A stretch of DNA of 64,000 nt from Sporosarcina sp. FSL K6-2383 (GCF_038618305.1 NZ_CP152017.1:597501-661500); one strand, 5' to 3'; shown: positions 9,668 through 19,307, counted from the first letter of the stretch. Numbers and translations: made by a program. Notes: a model not told the origin generated them from the letters alone.

Positions 9668-10732
9668 ATGACAAATGAAGTAGGCAAACCGGGAATCGAA
9701 ATAGGCATTTATACGTTTGGGGATATCGGCCCAGATCCACATACAGGAAAGACAATTAGCATTCAGCAGCGCCTACAAGAGGTGCTGGCTGCTGGAAAGC
9801 TAGCAGATGAAGCTGGACTTGATGTCTTTGGGGTAGGTGAACATCATCGTTTAGACTACGCGGTGTCATCTCCAGCTGTTACGCTCGCAGCAGTGGCACA
9901 GCATACGAAGCAAATTAAGTTAACGAGTGCAACGACTGTGTTAAGTACAATCGATCCTGTCCGTCTTTTCGAAGACTTTGCGACACTTGATTTACTGTCA
10001 AATGGCCGCGCAGAAATTATTGCAGGTCGTGGTGCATTTGTAGAATCTTTCCCGCTATTTGGCTATGATTTAAACGATTATGATGAACTGTTTGAGGAGC
10101 ATATGCAGTTACTCCAACAGTTAAATACGAGTGAAGTTGTCAATTGGCAAGGTTCTTTCCGTTCATCGCTACAGAACGCCATGATTGCACCTCGTCCGGC
10201 ACAAGAAAAATTACCGCTTTGGATTGGTGTGGGCGGAACACCGGAAAGTGCAATTCGGGCAGGTAGACTTGGCACAGGAATGGCTCTTGCTATTCTTGGC
10301 GGCGATCCAAGACGCTTCAAGCCACTTGTCGATTTGTATCGCCAAGCTGGATTAGAGGCGGGGCATAGCGTCGATGCCCTAAACGTAGCAGTGACGGGGC
10401 ATACATTTATCGCCAAAACTACGCAACAAGCAAAAGATGAATTTTACCCCTATTACACAAGTTATTGGGAGTATGTGAACAAACAGCGCGGAATGAGCAC
10501 GAAGATAGCCCGCTCTGATTTCGAGCAAATGGCTAGCCCTGAAACCGGATTATTTGTAGGAAGTCCTCAACAAATTATTGAGAAAATACTCCAACAGCAT
10601 GAATTGTTTGGGCACCAACGGTTTATCGCGCAAATGGATATTGGAGGCATACCGTACGCAAGGGTTGCTGAAGGTATTGAAATGCTGGCGACAGAAGTGG
10701 CGCCGGTTGTTCGAAGAGAGACTGCAAAGTGA
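9668..10732 (+). CDS. Luciferase-like (LLM) flavin-dependent monooxygenase
   Basis: 354-residue TIM-barrel enzyme of the bacterial luciferase superfamily, using FMNH2 and oxygen. Family features: GIEIGIYTFGD at the start, VGEHHRLDYAVSSP, TSATTVLSTIDPVRLFEDFATLDLLSNGR, and a C-terminal GSPQQIIEKILQQHELFGHQ. Substrate unknown. It is a paralogue of the enzyme at 43968-45023, and both stand beside an FMN reductase gene. The start ATG at 9668 has only a weak AAATGGAG before it. A strong hairpin follows. Confidence 0.9.
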   Translation: MTNEVGKPGIEIGIYTFGDIGPDPHTGKTISIQQRLQEVLAAGKLADEAGLDVFGVGEHHRLDYAVSSPAVTLAAVAQHTKQIKLTSATTVLSTIDPVRLFEDFATLDLLSNGRAEIIAGRGAFVESFPLFGYDLNDYDELFEEHMQLLQQLNTSEVVNWQGSFRSSLQNAMIAPRPAQEKLPLWIGVGGTPESAIRAGRLGTGMALAILGGDPRRFKPLVDLYRQAGLEAGHSVDALNVAVTGHTFIAKTTQQAKDEFYPYYTSYWEYVNKQRGMSTKIARSDFEQMASPETGLFVGSPQQIIEKILQQHELFGHQRFIAQMDIGGIPYARVAEGIEMLATEVAPVVRRETAK

Positions 10733-10750
10733 ATGTAGTAGTTTTAAAAT

Positions 10751-10803
10751 AAGTGGGAATACCGTATTTTCGATTAATCGACAATACGGTATTCCCACTT
10801 TTT
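10751..10803. terminator. Bidirectional terminator
   Basis: A perfect 18-bp inverted repeat begins AAGTGGGAATACCG, has a 14-nt loop, and is flanked by T-rich sequence on the plus side and A-rich sequence upstream. It lies between convergent genes and can serve both. Confidence 0.85.
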
Positions 10804-10849
10804 CATTTCCACAAAGTATTTTGGAGAAATGGGTCTTTTTCAATGGCGG

Positions 10850-12331
10850 TTATTCTTTTTGCACCAGCTCATCTTCTTCACTTGGCTTCGCACGATAAAC
10901 GATAAACGCCAAAAGAACGGCTACGAGAGACATGGCGAAAGCGATGAAATAGACAAGTTCGACGCCAGCTACCATTGCTTCAACGAGTGTCGCGGGGTCA
11001 TTAGGTGCATCTGCTTGTTGTAAAAACTTCAGTTGCCTAGCGTTCATAATGCCAATAAATACAGACACACCAATCGCACCTGCTACAGGTTGTAGTGTCG
11101 ACATAACTGCGGTTCCATGTGGGTACAATCGTTTAGGTAACTGATTCAAGCCGTTCGTCTCAGCAGGCATCATGATTGCCGAAACAGCTAACATTAATAA
11201 AATATAACCGACGATGACAACCCATAATGCAGTTTCAGCTGTTAATCTGCTCATCATAAACATCGTTCCACTTAACACAAGTGATGCTGGAATCATCAAT
11301 ACTCGAGGACCGAACTTATCAAACAGATGCCCCATGAATGGCGACATAATGCCGTTCAAAATAGCCCCAGGTAATAGCACAAGACCAGCTGTAGCCGCAC
11401 TTAAAGCTAACGGACCTTGCATATAAATCGGTAAAATAATCTCTGAAGCAAACATAGCCATAATAATAATTAAAAACATCAAAACGGCATGTGTAAACAT
11501 CGGATATTTAAAAACGCGTAAATCCATGACAGGCTCTTCAAGCTGTAATTGCCTAATGACGAATAACACAACTCCGATAATCCCAGCACTAATGGCTATT
11601 AAGACATTCGTACTCAAAAATCCATTTGTACTTTCTCCTACAGAACTAAAACCATACACAATAGAGCCAAAACCAATTGTAGAGAAAATAATGGAGATGA
11701 TATCAATCTTTGGCTTCGTTACTTCTGACACATTAATCAAATATTTATAAGCGAATGCGATTGAAAATATTGCAAATGGAATCACAACGATAAATAGATA
11801 ACGCCATCCTAAATATTCAACAATTACCCCGGAAAGTGTTGGTCCAATCGCGGGCGCGAACATAATGACTAGCCCTACGATACCCATGATTTTCCCACGC
11901 TTATGGGGTGGATAAATGAGTAAAAACACATTAAAGATGATGGGCATTAATAATCCTGTTCCCACTGCCTGGGTTAATCGGCCGACTAACAAAATTGCAA
12001 ATGTTGGTGCACTCGCACTGATGATGGTTCCAAGGGTGAAGACAATCATCGTACTTAAAAATAACTGCCGTGTCGTATACCATTGGAGTAACAAGGCAGA
12101 TACAGGGATTACAATGGCCATCACAAGCATGAATCCTGTCGCCATCCACTGCACAGTCGTTAAGGAAATTGAGAACTCCTCCATCAACGTGACAAGCGCA
12201 ATATTTAAGAGCGTTTCGTTTAATATCGCAAAAAATGCCCCAATAATAAGGGACAGCATGATCGGCAGTACCTTGGCATTTGGATTCTCCGATAAATACT
12301 CATATTTCTTTGGTTCTTGATTGTCGTTCAT
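10850..12331 (-). CDS. MFS drug exporter, DHA2 (EmrB/QacA) family
   Basis: 493 residues from the chosen ATG with about 14 hydrophobic segments, the DHA2 layout. The motif C-like stretch VIMFAPAIGPTLSGVIV and VGRLTQAVGTGLLMPIIF are visible. Proton-driven export of hydrophobic drugs or toxic compounds is expected. ATG 12331 is preceded by AAGGAGTT; a longer frame to 12370 lacks a ribosome site. Convergent with the luciferase-like gene; no regulator gene is adjacent. Confidence 0.9.
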   Translation of the reverse strand: MNDNQEPKKYEYLSENPNAKVLPIMLSLIIGAFFAILNETLLNIALVTLMEEFSISLTTVQWMATGFMLVMAIVIPVSALLLQWYTTRQLFLSTMIVFTLGTIISASAPTFAILLVGRLTQAVGTGLLMPIIFNVFLLIYPPHKRGKIMGIVGLVIMFAPAIGPTLSGVIVEYLGWRYLFIVVIPFAIFSIAFAYKYLINVSEVTKPKIDIISIIFSTIGFGSIVYGFSSVGESTNGFLSTNVLIAISAGIIGVVLFVIRQLQLEEPVMDLRVFKYPMFTHAVLMFLIIIMAMFASEIILPIYMQGPLALSAATAGLVLLPGAILNGIMSPFMGHLFDKFGPRVLMIPASLVLSGTMFMMSRLTAETALWVVIVGYILLMLAVSAIMMPAETNGLNQLPKRLYPHGTAVMSTLQPVAGAIGVSVFIGIMNARQLKFLQQADAPNDPATLVEAMVAGVELVYFIAFAMSLVAVLLAFIVYRAKPSEEDELVQKE

Positions 12332-12500
12332 ATGCAAAACTCCTTCTATATTATAGCATTTCCTAATCATACACTAAAAATGTATCAACGAGAAAGGGGC
12401 TGAATGTTAAGTTTTAGAAAAGTAAAAGAGGAGCTACCAATCATGTCGATGTATCAATTTTGGTGTGAGTCGAAGGTCCCGAAATGACGATAACTCTACC

Positions 12501-12557
12501 TAATTGATCGATAAGACTCTCCAATTGATCAATAACGACTTTGAATTGATCGATAAG
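12501..12557. repeat. Three AATTGATCGATAA-like short repeats
   Basis: In a gene-free stretch (12332-12671), three copies of AATTGATC(G/A)ATAA begin at 12502, 12523 and 12544, about 21 bp apart. No open frame covers them. They could be a protein-binding array or simple expansion. Nothing else was seen in this spacer apart from the terminator at 12619-12658. Confidence 0.55.
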
Positions 12558-12618
12558 TTTCCAGTGGTGCTTGTCGAGGGATAGAAAGTCAACTTTACTA
12601 GCATGAAACAGCAGAAAT

Positions 12619-12658
12619 TAAAGCCCCGACACAATTCATAACGTTGAATTGTGTTGGG
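12619..12658 (-). terminator. Terminator after GNAT gene
   Basis: The stem CCCGACACAATTCA / TGAATTGTGTTGGG (14 bp, one G-U) has a 6-nt loop. On the minus strand it is followed by GCTTTAATTT, a moderate U-run. Confidence 0.65.
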
Positions 12659-12671
12659 ACCCTAAACGACC

Positions 12672-13112
12672 TTATTTAGCAGCCAATTCTTTCGTCATTA
12701 CAATATGTGGAATCCCGGCTTCCATGAATACGTCGGATGAAGTTTGATAGCCCAGTTTTTCATAAAAACCTTCCGCATGTGTTTGCCCATGTAATTTAAC
12801 TCGGGATAGCCCCTTCTCTTCTGCAATATTTTCCAATGTCCCTATGATTACTTTACCCAGTCCAAATTTCCGGTAAGACTCCAAGATGCAAATTCTCTCC
12901 AATTTACCGAAGCCATCGACCCATCTTACTCGTCCAGTTCCGACAGGTTGTTCATTATAATAGACTAAAATGTGTTCAGCAAGCTCATTCAGTGTGTCGA
13001 ATTCATCAAACTCCTCATCAAAAGGGACGTTTTGTTCTTTGACGAATACTTCTTTTCTAATATGAAAAGCTATTTGTAAGTCGTCTTCCAGTGTTATTCT
13101 TTTAGATTCCAA
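12672..13112 (-). CDS. GNAT N-acetyltransferase, YjcF/ElaA-like
   Basis: 146-residue single-domain acetyltransferase. Features: FHIRKEVFVKEQNVP near the N-terminus, acetyl-CoA loop RKFGLGKVIIGTLE near residues 80-93, and LHGQTHAEGFYEKLGY near 105-120, typical of ElaA/YjcF proteins. Substrate unknown. The start is TTG at 13112, preceded by AAGGA about 10 nt away; no ATG is available near the N-terminus of the fold. It ends with its own terminator. Confidence 0.85.
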   Translation of the reverse strand: MESKRITLEDDLQIAFHIRKEVFVKEQNVPFDEEFDEFDTLNELAEHILVYYNEQPVGTGRVRWVDGFGKLERICILESYRKFGLGKVIIGTLENIAEEKGLSRVKLHGQTHAEGFYEKLGYQTSSDVFMEAGIPHIVMTKELAAK

Positions 13113-13169
13113 TGTGCTTCAGTCCTTTTTCTAGATTTAGTAGAAACCAAATTTCCGAGTAGTCTCGTT

Positions 13170-15329
13170 TTATTTCCCGATAAATTCCAAATTAATCTTC
13201 CCATCGACGAGTGTCAGCTGTGCATCAAATTTATTCCCCGTATTCGCCGTAAAGCCCTTAATCACATTGGTTTTCCCCTTCGTACACAAGAGCTTAACCT
13301 GACTTGGGGTCAGCTTCTTCTTCAAAAACACCCCTGGAAATGTTTGCTTGCAGCCACTTTTATATGCGCTACAACCGTAAAAGTCTTTGCGTGCCATAAT
13401 CATGCCTTCTTTACAAGCGGGGCATGGTGCGACTTCGACTTGTTTGTAGGAAGTTCGTGAAGTTGTTTTACCGACAACACTAGCCGCTAGTTTTGCATCA
13501 ATCGGTTTAGCGTTTAATTGGCCCGGTACTTCCTCCAATAAACTATTGATGAACTTCGCAATGCTGCCGAGGAAACGTTCCTGCGTCCCTTCGCCATTGC
13601 CGATTTTACGTAAATAGGTTTCCCATTTAGCAGTCATCGACGGGCTTGCCAGTAGATTGCCTTCGATGGCTTGGCATAGAATACGCCCTTTATCCGTAAT
13701 CGAAACGATGTTTTTCGTTACACTAATATAGCCATGGCGTTTGATCGTTTCGATGATGCCACTGCGGGTTGCCTCTGTTCCAAGCCCCTCTACCTCTTTC
13801 AAAATTTCTGTCTCGTTTTTATCCTCAACGAGCTTCCCGCAGGTTTTCATCATGGCGATGAGCTGACCTTCTGTATACGGTTTGGGCGGCATCGTTTTGC
13901 CTTCTTTAATGCCAATGTCACTGTCAACAGGTTCATGTAGTGTAAGTGGTGGCAATGTAGGCTCGTCCTTGTCATGTTCTTTGGCAGATGAACGAACGAA
14001 TAATGCTTTCCAGCCTTTGTCACGTTCCGTTTTGCCGACTGTGAAGAAGGGAAGTCCGTTGACGTCAGTCGTCACCTTCGTTTCTGTATACAAATAGTCG
14101 GTGTGGAACATGGCGAGTGTCGTGCGGACCACTTCTTCATATAAATGACGTTCGATAGTCGATAGCCTGCCAAGTACCGCCTGCGACGGGATTTTCTTCG
14201 TCGGAATGATGGCATAATGTTCCTGGACCTTCGAGCTATCCACATAGCGCTTTTTTGGCGCAAGTGATTCAATTGGAAAAGGATGATTGATAAGTTGTTG
14301 GTAATCGCCGACTTGATCCGCAAGATAAGAGAACTCGTTAGGCGTAATATAGCGAGAATCTGTTCTTGGATACGTGACAATTTTCTTCTCGTATAGTCCT
14401 TGCATAATTTTCAACACATCTGCCGGACTCGTTTTCCACAACCGGTTTGCTGTTGCCTGTAACGTTGACAGGGAGTGAAGTTGAGGGGGCGGCGTTCGCT
14501 TATCGACTTTCTCTACAGAGGTAATCGTCCCAGGCGATTTCGGATGGATATCATGTTTCGACAACAACTCCCGAATGATTTCCCGCTTCGGTTCCTTCGC
14601 CTTCGCTTTTCCTTTATACGTCCCATTAGCAGCCATAAAAGTAGCTTCAATTTCAAAAAACGGCTCAGAAACAAAGGTCTCAATTTCTCTTTGGCGCTGA
14701 TAAATTAAGTAAACCGTCGGCGATTGTACACGTCCGATAGAAAATACATCCTGAACACCTCGCTCTTTCAACAATAAAGAATACAACCGCGAACCATTCA
14801 TACCCACAAGCCAATCACTAATTTGACGAGCTTTCGCTTCCTCATACATGAGTAAGTCTTTACGATTATCATGTAAATTCGCAAAGCCTTTCCGCACTTC
14901 ATCCACCTCAAGTGAATTGATCCACAGTCGTTTAATCGTTTTTCCTCTTGCACCTGTTTGGTGGTAAATACTATAGAAGATATTCGATCCTTCGCGATCA
15001 ACGTCACATGCGTTAATGACCGTATCTGCCGCAAGTATGAACTTCTTCACGGCTTGAAACTGCGCATACTTTCCCTTTGCAATTTGAAATTCATAGCGTT
15101 CCGGTAAAATCGGTAAACTATTAAGCGTCCAACGAGTCCACTTTTTGTCATAGGCTTTCGGTTCTTTTAATTCCACAAGATGGCCGATGCCCCATGTGAT
15201 AATTGCCCCATGCGGAAACAGCTGACTTTGCGCGAGCTCAATATGTGTTTTTTGCCGACTTTTCACAGTAAATGCATCCGCGTAGGCTTTTGCTTGGGAT
15301 GGTTTTTCAGCTAAAATGACTGTCTTCAT
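13170..15329 (-). CDS. topB: DNA topoisomerase III
   Basis: Type IA topoisomerase, 719 residues, full length. Toprim domain at the N-terminus (LAEKPSQAKAYADAF and NACDVDREGSNIFY), catalytic Tyr320 in VTYPRTDSRYI, and a C-terminal zinc-type module with CPACKEGMI...CSAYKSGCKQTFPG. It relaxes or decatenates single-stranded regions during replication and recombination. ATG 15329 is preceded by GAGGT. Broken copies of its 5' end lie at 18198-18542 and 21370-21460. Confidence 0.96.
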   Translation of the reverse strand: MKTVILAEKPSQAKAYADAFTVKSRQKTHIELAQSQLFPHGAIITWGIGHLVELKEPKAYDKKWTRWTLNSLPILPERYEFQIAKGKYAQFQAVKKFILAADTVINACDVDREGSNIFYSIYHQTGARGKTIKRLWINSLEVDEVRKGFANLHDNRKDLLMYEEAKARQISDWLVGMNGSRLYSLLLKERGVQDVFSIGRVQSPTVYLIYQRQREIETFVSEPFFEIEATFMAANGTYKGKAKAKEPKREIIRELLSKHDIHPKSPGTITSVEKVDKRTPPPQLHSLSTLQATANRLWKTSPADVLKIMQGLYEKKIVTYPRTDSRYITPNEFSYLADQVGDYQQLINHPFPIESLAPKKRYVDSSKVQEHYAIIPTKKIPSQAVLGRLSTIERHLYEEVVRTTLAMFHTDYLYTETKVTTDVNGLPFFTVGKTERDKGWKALFVRSSAKEHDKDEPTLPPLTLHEPVDSDIGIKEGKTMPPKPYTEGQLIAMMKTCGKLVEDKNETEILKEVEGLGTEATRSGIIETIKRHGYISVTKNIVSITDKGRILCQAIEGNLLASPSMTAKWETYLRKIGNGEGTQERFLGSIAKFINSLLEEVPGQLNAKPIDAKLAASVVGKTTSRTSYKQVEVAPCPACKEGMIMARKDFYGCSAYKSGCKQTFPGVFLKKKLTPSQVKLLCTKGKTNVIKGFTANTGNKFDAQLTLVDGKINLEFIGK

Positions 15330-15504
15330 GAGTAAACCTCATTTCTTTATACGATGAAACGCTAGTTCTATTATTATCGCATAAATTGAGGAGAGTGCCA
15401 AATTGGTAAGGGGGGGTAGTAAGTGGTTTTTATTTATATAATGTCGGCAATTTCCCTTTTATATTTAATACATGTAGTTTAGACCTCTTCATGGATACTT
15501 GATC

Positions 15505-15738
15505 TTAAAGCACGTTATCACCTGTGACCCTTAATATTGGGCTGTCTGCAGCAGCCGATAAAGTCTGCGTATAGGGAAGAGGTTCCTTGGCAAGAATAAT
15601 TTCAAGCAGGTCCCAACCGTCCTTTAAAGCAGGGGCTGGTCGAGCTCTTCCCAAATGCACAAATGATCTCACCCCCAGGCCAAATCAACGCTTGGGATAG
15701 GGACGAGCCTATATAGACTGCGTCCTTTTTTAAACCAC
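15505..15738 (-). pseudogene. Frameshifted C-terminal gene relic, unrecognised
   Basis: On the minus strand a 55-codon frame (from GTG 15672 to TAA 15505) reads protein-like sequence including GRARPAPALKDGWDLLEII and ends SPILRVTGDNVL. Just upstream another frame reads RSLYRLVPIPSVDLAWG and stops at 15669. The two join if one base is shifted in the GGGGG run near 15674-15678, which suggests a decayed gene whose 5' part is missing beyond about 15740. I cannot name the family. The rest of 15330-15792 shows nothing else. Confidence 0.45.
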
Positions 15739-15792
15739 CGCAATATCCTTATGTCGAAGACTTCAGATAATAAATTTAAGGGGAATTTTAAA

Positions 15793-17058
15793 ATGAAGAT
15801 AACAAAAGTAACTACACTTTTAGAATTGTTGAAAGCGATAGCGGAAAATATACCGCAAACTTTGGAAATCGAAACATCCATTCTTTCACCCCACTCTATT
15901 ACTTTACCTGAAGGCTACAAAATAACAGGAAAAAGTAACGAGTCATGTCTAGTGTGCTTTAACAATAGTGATGGGTTTGGTGTGACTCGAGACAATACCA
16001 TTTCAAATTTAACAGTTATGACAAAACAAACTAACAGAGCTATATATACGGTGTGCGGCATTCCGGATATGGGAGACATTGTCCTTGAAAATTTGAATAT
16101 TACAGGGCAGGCTTCAATTATTGCTAGGCCAGGAACAGATAAGATTAATCTTGTTTCAAATAATATACACATTACATCCTGCGATTCAAGACATTACAGT
16201 GAGCAGCCGCAAAAGTACGGTGTTAATGTCTATCAAGGTGCGCTGACTGTATATAATTTTAATTCCGATAAAAACAGTAAGATTGATTGCACCTTGACGA
16301 ATATTAGCTTGGGCTATAAAAATTCTCCTGTTATTGGATCGGGTATTTTTGTTTGTGGTTTTGGCGATGAAGGTGGGAAGGTTAATTTAGAAGTACTCAC
16401 CACAGGGGCTATTTTTTCAAATGGTATGTTACCCTATGGTACGGCCAATATCATTACCGCTGCTGTTTTCATTCTCTATGGTGTTGAGGCAAAAAAAGTT
16501 GAACATCACGGGGAGCTTGTGACTTACGGTGTAAACGATATGGTCTTGGATACTTGGGGAAAAGTTGAAAGATGGGTTAGCGATGATTCAATCGTATCTT
16601 ATGGACCAAGCGGAATAGGATTCGTGAACTTTGGCACAGTAAAAGATTTTATGGCACAAGATATTACTACATATGGGTTAGGCGCTAGAGGGTTTAATCA
16701 ATATGACGGTACAGTTGAAAATATTACGTTTAAATCCATTACAACCCATGGTGATGGCTCAATAGGCATACAAGTCAGTAAACCAATTGGAAATATGACT
16801 GTGGAAGAAAACGTAACCACGTATGGCTCTGTAGGTAATTCATTAGTAAAAGGTGTACTAACAGAGCTGGCGGCAAATGCAATCAGTATTAAAGAGGGCG
16901 GCAAAGTTGAAAGTTTGACTATAAATGGTGACATCATTACTTACGGCGACAATGTGACGAATTATGCATTGGAAGGCGGAGAAGTAACGAAGTTTACTAT
17001 TGGCGGTGAAATGATCGCTAACGGGGAAAATTCACAACGGCAACTAATGGAGGAATGA
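15793..17058 (+). CDS. Hypothetical protein, beta-helix-like repeats
   Basis: 421 residues from ATG 15793, which follows AAGGGGA; an in-frame ATG at 15751 lacks a ribosome site. No signal peptide. The sequence shows rungs of about 20-25 residues with recurring IT.YG / ..TYG.. and VENITF-, VESLTI-like strands, the look of a right-handed beta-helix. An N-terminal part (LPEGYKITGKSNESCLVC) resembles solvent-exposed pectate-lyase-like folds, but no catalytic residues are evident. It sits in a decayed accessory zone between topB fragments, directly before a pirin relic. Function unknown. Confidence 0.7.
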   Translation: MKITKVTTLLELLKAIAENIPQTLEIETSILSPHSITLPEGYKITGKSNESCLVCFNNSDGFGVTRDNTISNLTVMTKQTNRAIYTVCGIPDMGDIVLENLNITGQASIIARPGTDKINLVSNNIHITSCDSRHYSEQPQKYGVNVYQGALTVYNFNSDKNSKIDCTLTNISLGYKNSPVIGSGIFVCGFGDEGGKVNLEVLTTGAIFSNGMLPYGTANIITAAVFILYGVEAKKVEHHGELVTYGVNDMVLDTWGKVERWVSDDSIVSYGPSGIGFVNFGTVKDFMAQDITTYGLGARGFNQYDGTVENITFKSITTHGDGSIGIQVSKPIGNMTVEENVTTYGSVGNSLVKGVLTELAANAISIKEGGKVESLTINGDIITYGDNVTNYALEGGEVTKFTIGGEMIANGENSQRQLMEE

Positions 17059-17061
17059 ACT

Positions 17062-17409
17062 TTGGATCGAACTATTGAAAGTGTTATTCAAGGTCAAAAG
17101 TAATTGGCGATGGAGATATGACACTTTTTAGGGCACTGCCTCAAATTGTTAGGCTCATTTGTATTCCTCGATCATTACAAGCATAATTCTAAAAGAGGCA
17201 TAGGGGACAAGCCGCACCCACATGCAGGTATTGAAGTTTATACCTATTTGATTAAAGGTAGGATGGAACATAGTGATAGCAGAGGTTTTAAAGATGTCCT
17301 TGGGCAAGGTGATTCACAATGGATACGTGCAGGCAGTGGGATATTACATGCAGAAAAGCCTTCGATGAGCAAAATGAACCGGAACATGATTAACGTGCAG
17401 GTTGAGTAA
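17062..17409 (+). pseudogene. Pirin family protein, frameshifted and truncated
   Basis: Pirin N-terminal sequence appears in pieces: RTIESVIQGQK in one frame, IGDGDMTLFRALPQIVR shifted by one base from about 17100, then LGSFVFLDHY...KPHPHAGIEVYTYLIKG back in the first frame from 17146. The cupin metal site (HPHAGIE, H in MEHSD) is present. The protein stops at NMINVQVE after about 110 residues, whereas pirins are about 230-300, so the second cupin domain is absent. Two frameshifts plus truncation mark it as dead. Confidence 0.85.
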
Positions 17410-17430
17410 CTCAAAAGCGACTCGATTGTC

Positions 17431-17790
17431 CTAGTTTCTCCGACGCTCTAGTTCCTTCTGAATCATTTCAAGCATGGCAGATCGGAGTTTACGCTCGTAT
17501 GGATCAGTTTCGGATTCCGGCTTAGCGAGATAGTCCTCGTTATACTTGATTTCAAGATAGAGGATGTCAGTTGTCTCCATAACGGCATGGCGTTTGGACT
17601 TCTCTACTTCTGCCGCGATTTTTCCCAATTCATAATCAGCTGGGTCTCGCTGTGCGATTTCCGAAAGGGTCACCTTTATTGACTTCGAGTCGCGGGGCTC
17701 TTCATTGTTCAGCTGTGTAAGTCGCTCATACAACTTCTTATTGGTGAATTTTTTGACCTTAGTTTCACTGTACCTCGAAAATAATTTCAT
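17431..17790 (-). CDS. Hypothetical charged helical protein
   Basis: 119 residues from ATG 17790, placed 6 nt after GAGGAGA; ATG 17793 and 17805 are less well spaced. Rich in Lys, Glu and Arg with predicted helices throughout (LRSAMLEMIQKELERRRN at the C-terminus). No membrane segment, signal or known motif recognised. Small soluble protein of unknown role in the accessory zone. Confidence 0.6.
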   Translation of the reverse strand: MKLFSRYSETKVKKFTNKKLYERLTQLNNEEPRDSKSIKVTLSEIAQRDPADYELGKIAAEVEKSKRHAVMETTDILYLEIKYNEDYLAKPESETDPYERKLRSAMLEMIQKELERRRN

Positions 17791-17870
17791 CATTTGTCTC
17801 CTCATTAGATAATTTCAGTTTTCGATTGAATTGTAGCGTCATTTGAGGTAGTTTAGTCATTAGAAATTAG

Positions 17871-18116
17871 AAGAATCCTTTCTATTGGTTAGTTCTTGGT
17901 CGATCTAACCATAACAGAAACGGATTCTTTTTTCATTTTTTAAGTGAAAATAAGAATCCCACTAAAAAGCTGACATAATCGCTTTTCGGTGGGGTTTTGT
18001 GTTGGTTGGTGAATAATACAGGGAGAAGATTACTTTTTATCAATCCCCTTTAAGTCGTTATCTTTTTTGAAATGCACATAAATCCGGCGATTAAATCTGG
18101 TTATGTGCATTTTTTA
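17871..18116 (+). terminator. Three stacked terminator-like hairpins
   Basis: Hairpin 1: AGAATCC...GGTTAG / CTAACC...GGATTCT then TTTTTT (17872-17934). Hairpin 2: CCCACTAAAAAGC / GCTTTTCGGTGGG then TTTT (17958-17998). Hairpin 3: AATGCACATAA / TTATGTGCATT then TTTTATT (18071-18116). No gene lies between them; they may be relics of deleted genes in this eroded segment. Confidence 0.55.
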
Positions 18117-18197
18117 TTTACGTGCGATTCAAAATTTAACGAGATATCTAGGGAATACCTTAATATGGATAAGAATATTTATTATGTACACATTATT

Positions 18198-18542
18198 TTA
18201 TAGAGATATATCGAGGTCACAGGCGTTAATGACCGTATCTGCCGCAAGTATGAACTTCTTCACAGCTTGAAACTGGGCATACTTCCCCTTAGCAATTTGA
18301 AATTCATAGCGTTCCGGTAAAATCGGTAAACTATTAAGCGTCCAGCGAGTCCACTTTTTGTCATAGGCTTTCGGTTCTTTTAATTCAACGAGATGGCCAA
18401 TGCCCCATGTGATAATTGCGCCATGCGGAAATAGTTGACTTTGCGCGAGTTCAATATGTGTTTTTTGCCGACTTGTCACAGTAAATGCATCCGCGTAGGC
18501 TTTTGCTTGGGATGGTTTTTCAGCAAGGATGACCGTTTTCAT
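18198..18542 (-). pseudogene. topB: topB 5' fragment (first copy)
   Basis: The first about 108 codons match intact topB almost exactly at protein level (one Lys to Thr change near residue 23), then the frame runs off into CDLDISL and stops. Homology also covers about 80 bp upstream of the start, including the leader around GATGAAACG and TCGCATAAATT. DNA identity is high but not complete, so the duplication is not recent. The Toprim domain is cut and no active site remains. Confidence 0.92.
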
Positions 18543-18865
18543 GAGTACACCTCATTTCTTTTTCACGATGAAACGTTCGTTCTTATAGTCATAGTATCGC
18601 ATAAATTAAGGAGGTTTCCAAATTAAGGATGGGTGGTTAGTGTATACTTTTGAGAAGTGTTTGAGTGACTGGCACCGAACTGTTATGAAGATTGGTATGT
18701 AGGATTTCAAATTTATCCGAGATAATTGTTCAGGAAAAAAAGGTTGCAAATACGATTGGGGCAAGGATGACACAGATTCTAGCGTGCTATTTATAAAGAT
18801 GAAAGAATTCCTTTCTAGTAAATAAAGAGTAAGCGTGATTAGATAAATCTAGGAGGAGATATTTA

Positions 18866-19267
18866 GTGGAAATTGGGCAGGAAATAAAAAAAAGAAGAAC
18901 AGAATTGAATATTACTCAAGAAGAACTTGCTAAACGATTAAATGTAACAAGAGCAGCAATTTCAAATTGGGAAGTGGGAAGAAATTATCCCGATATTCAA
19001 CTTCTAGTGAAGCTTTCTGACGAATTAAATATCTCTTTAGATCAGTTACTGAGAGGAGATGAAAAAATGGTTTCATCTATGGACAAGAAAATTAAAAAGG
19101 GTAATTTTGTCGAAAAATATTATATCGTTTTTTTGACGATTGTTAGTATGACATTAGTTGGCTACTTTTCATTCGACAACTGGGCCTCAATTATTATTTT
19201 TGGATTAGTGAGTGGAGGAATATTTGGAGTAGTTATTGATTCAATTGGAAAAGAAAAAACTAAATGA
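18866..19267 (+). CDS. XRE-family regulator with membrane tail
   Basis: 133 residues. The N-terminal helix-turn-helix (IGQEIKKRRTELNITQEELAKRLNVTRAAISNWE, residues 3-37) is followed by a linker and two hydrophobic segments (about 85-103 and 105-122). Such membrane-anchored XRE proteins are common in Firmicutes. GTG start at 18866 preceded by AGGAGGAGA. No obvious target beside it; a hairpin terminator follows. Confidence 0.85.
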   Translation: MEIGQEIKKRRTELNITQEELAKRLNVTRAAISNWEVGRNYPDIQLLVKLSDELNISLDQLLRGDEKMVSSMDKKIKKGNFVEKYYIVFLTIVSMTLVGYFSFDNWASIIIFGLVSGGIFGVVIDSIGKEKTK

Positions 19268-19307
19268 AATAATGAAATTGGTAGTTCTCTACTCTTAGTA
19301 GTGGAGA

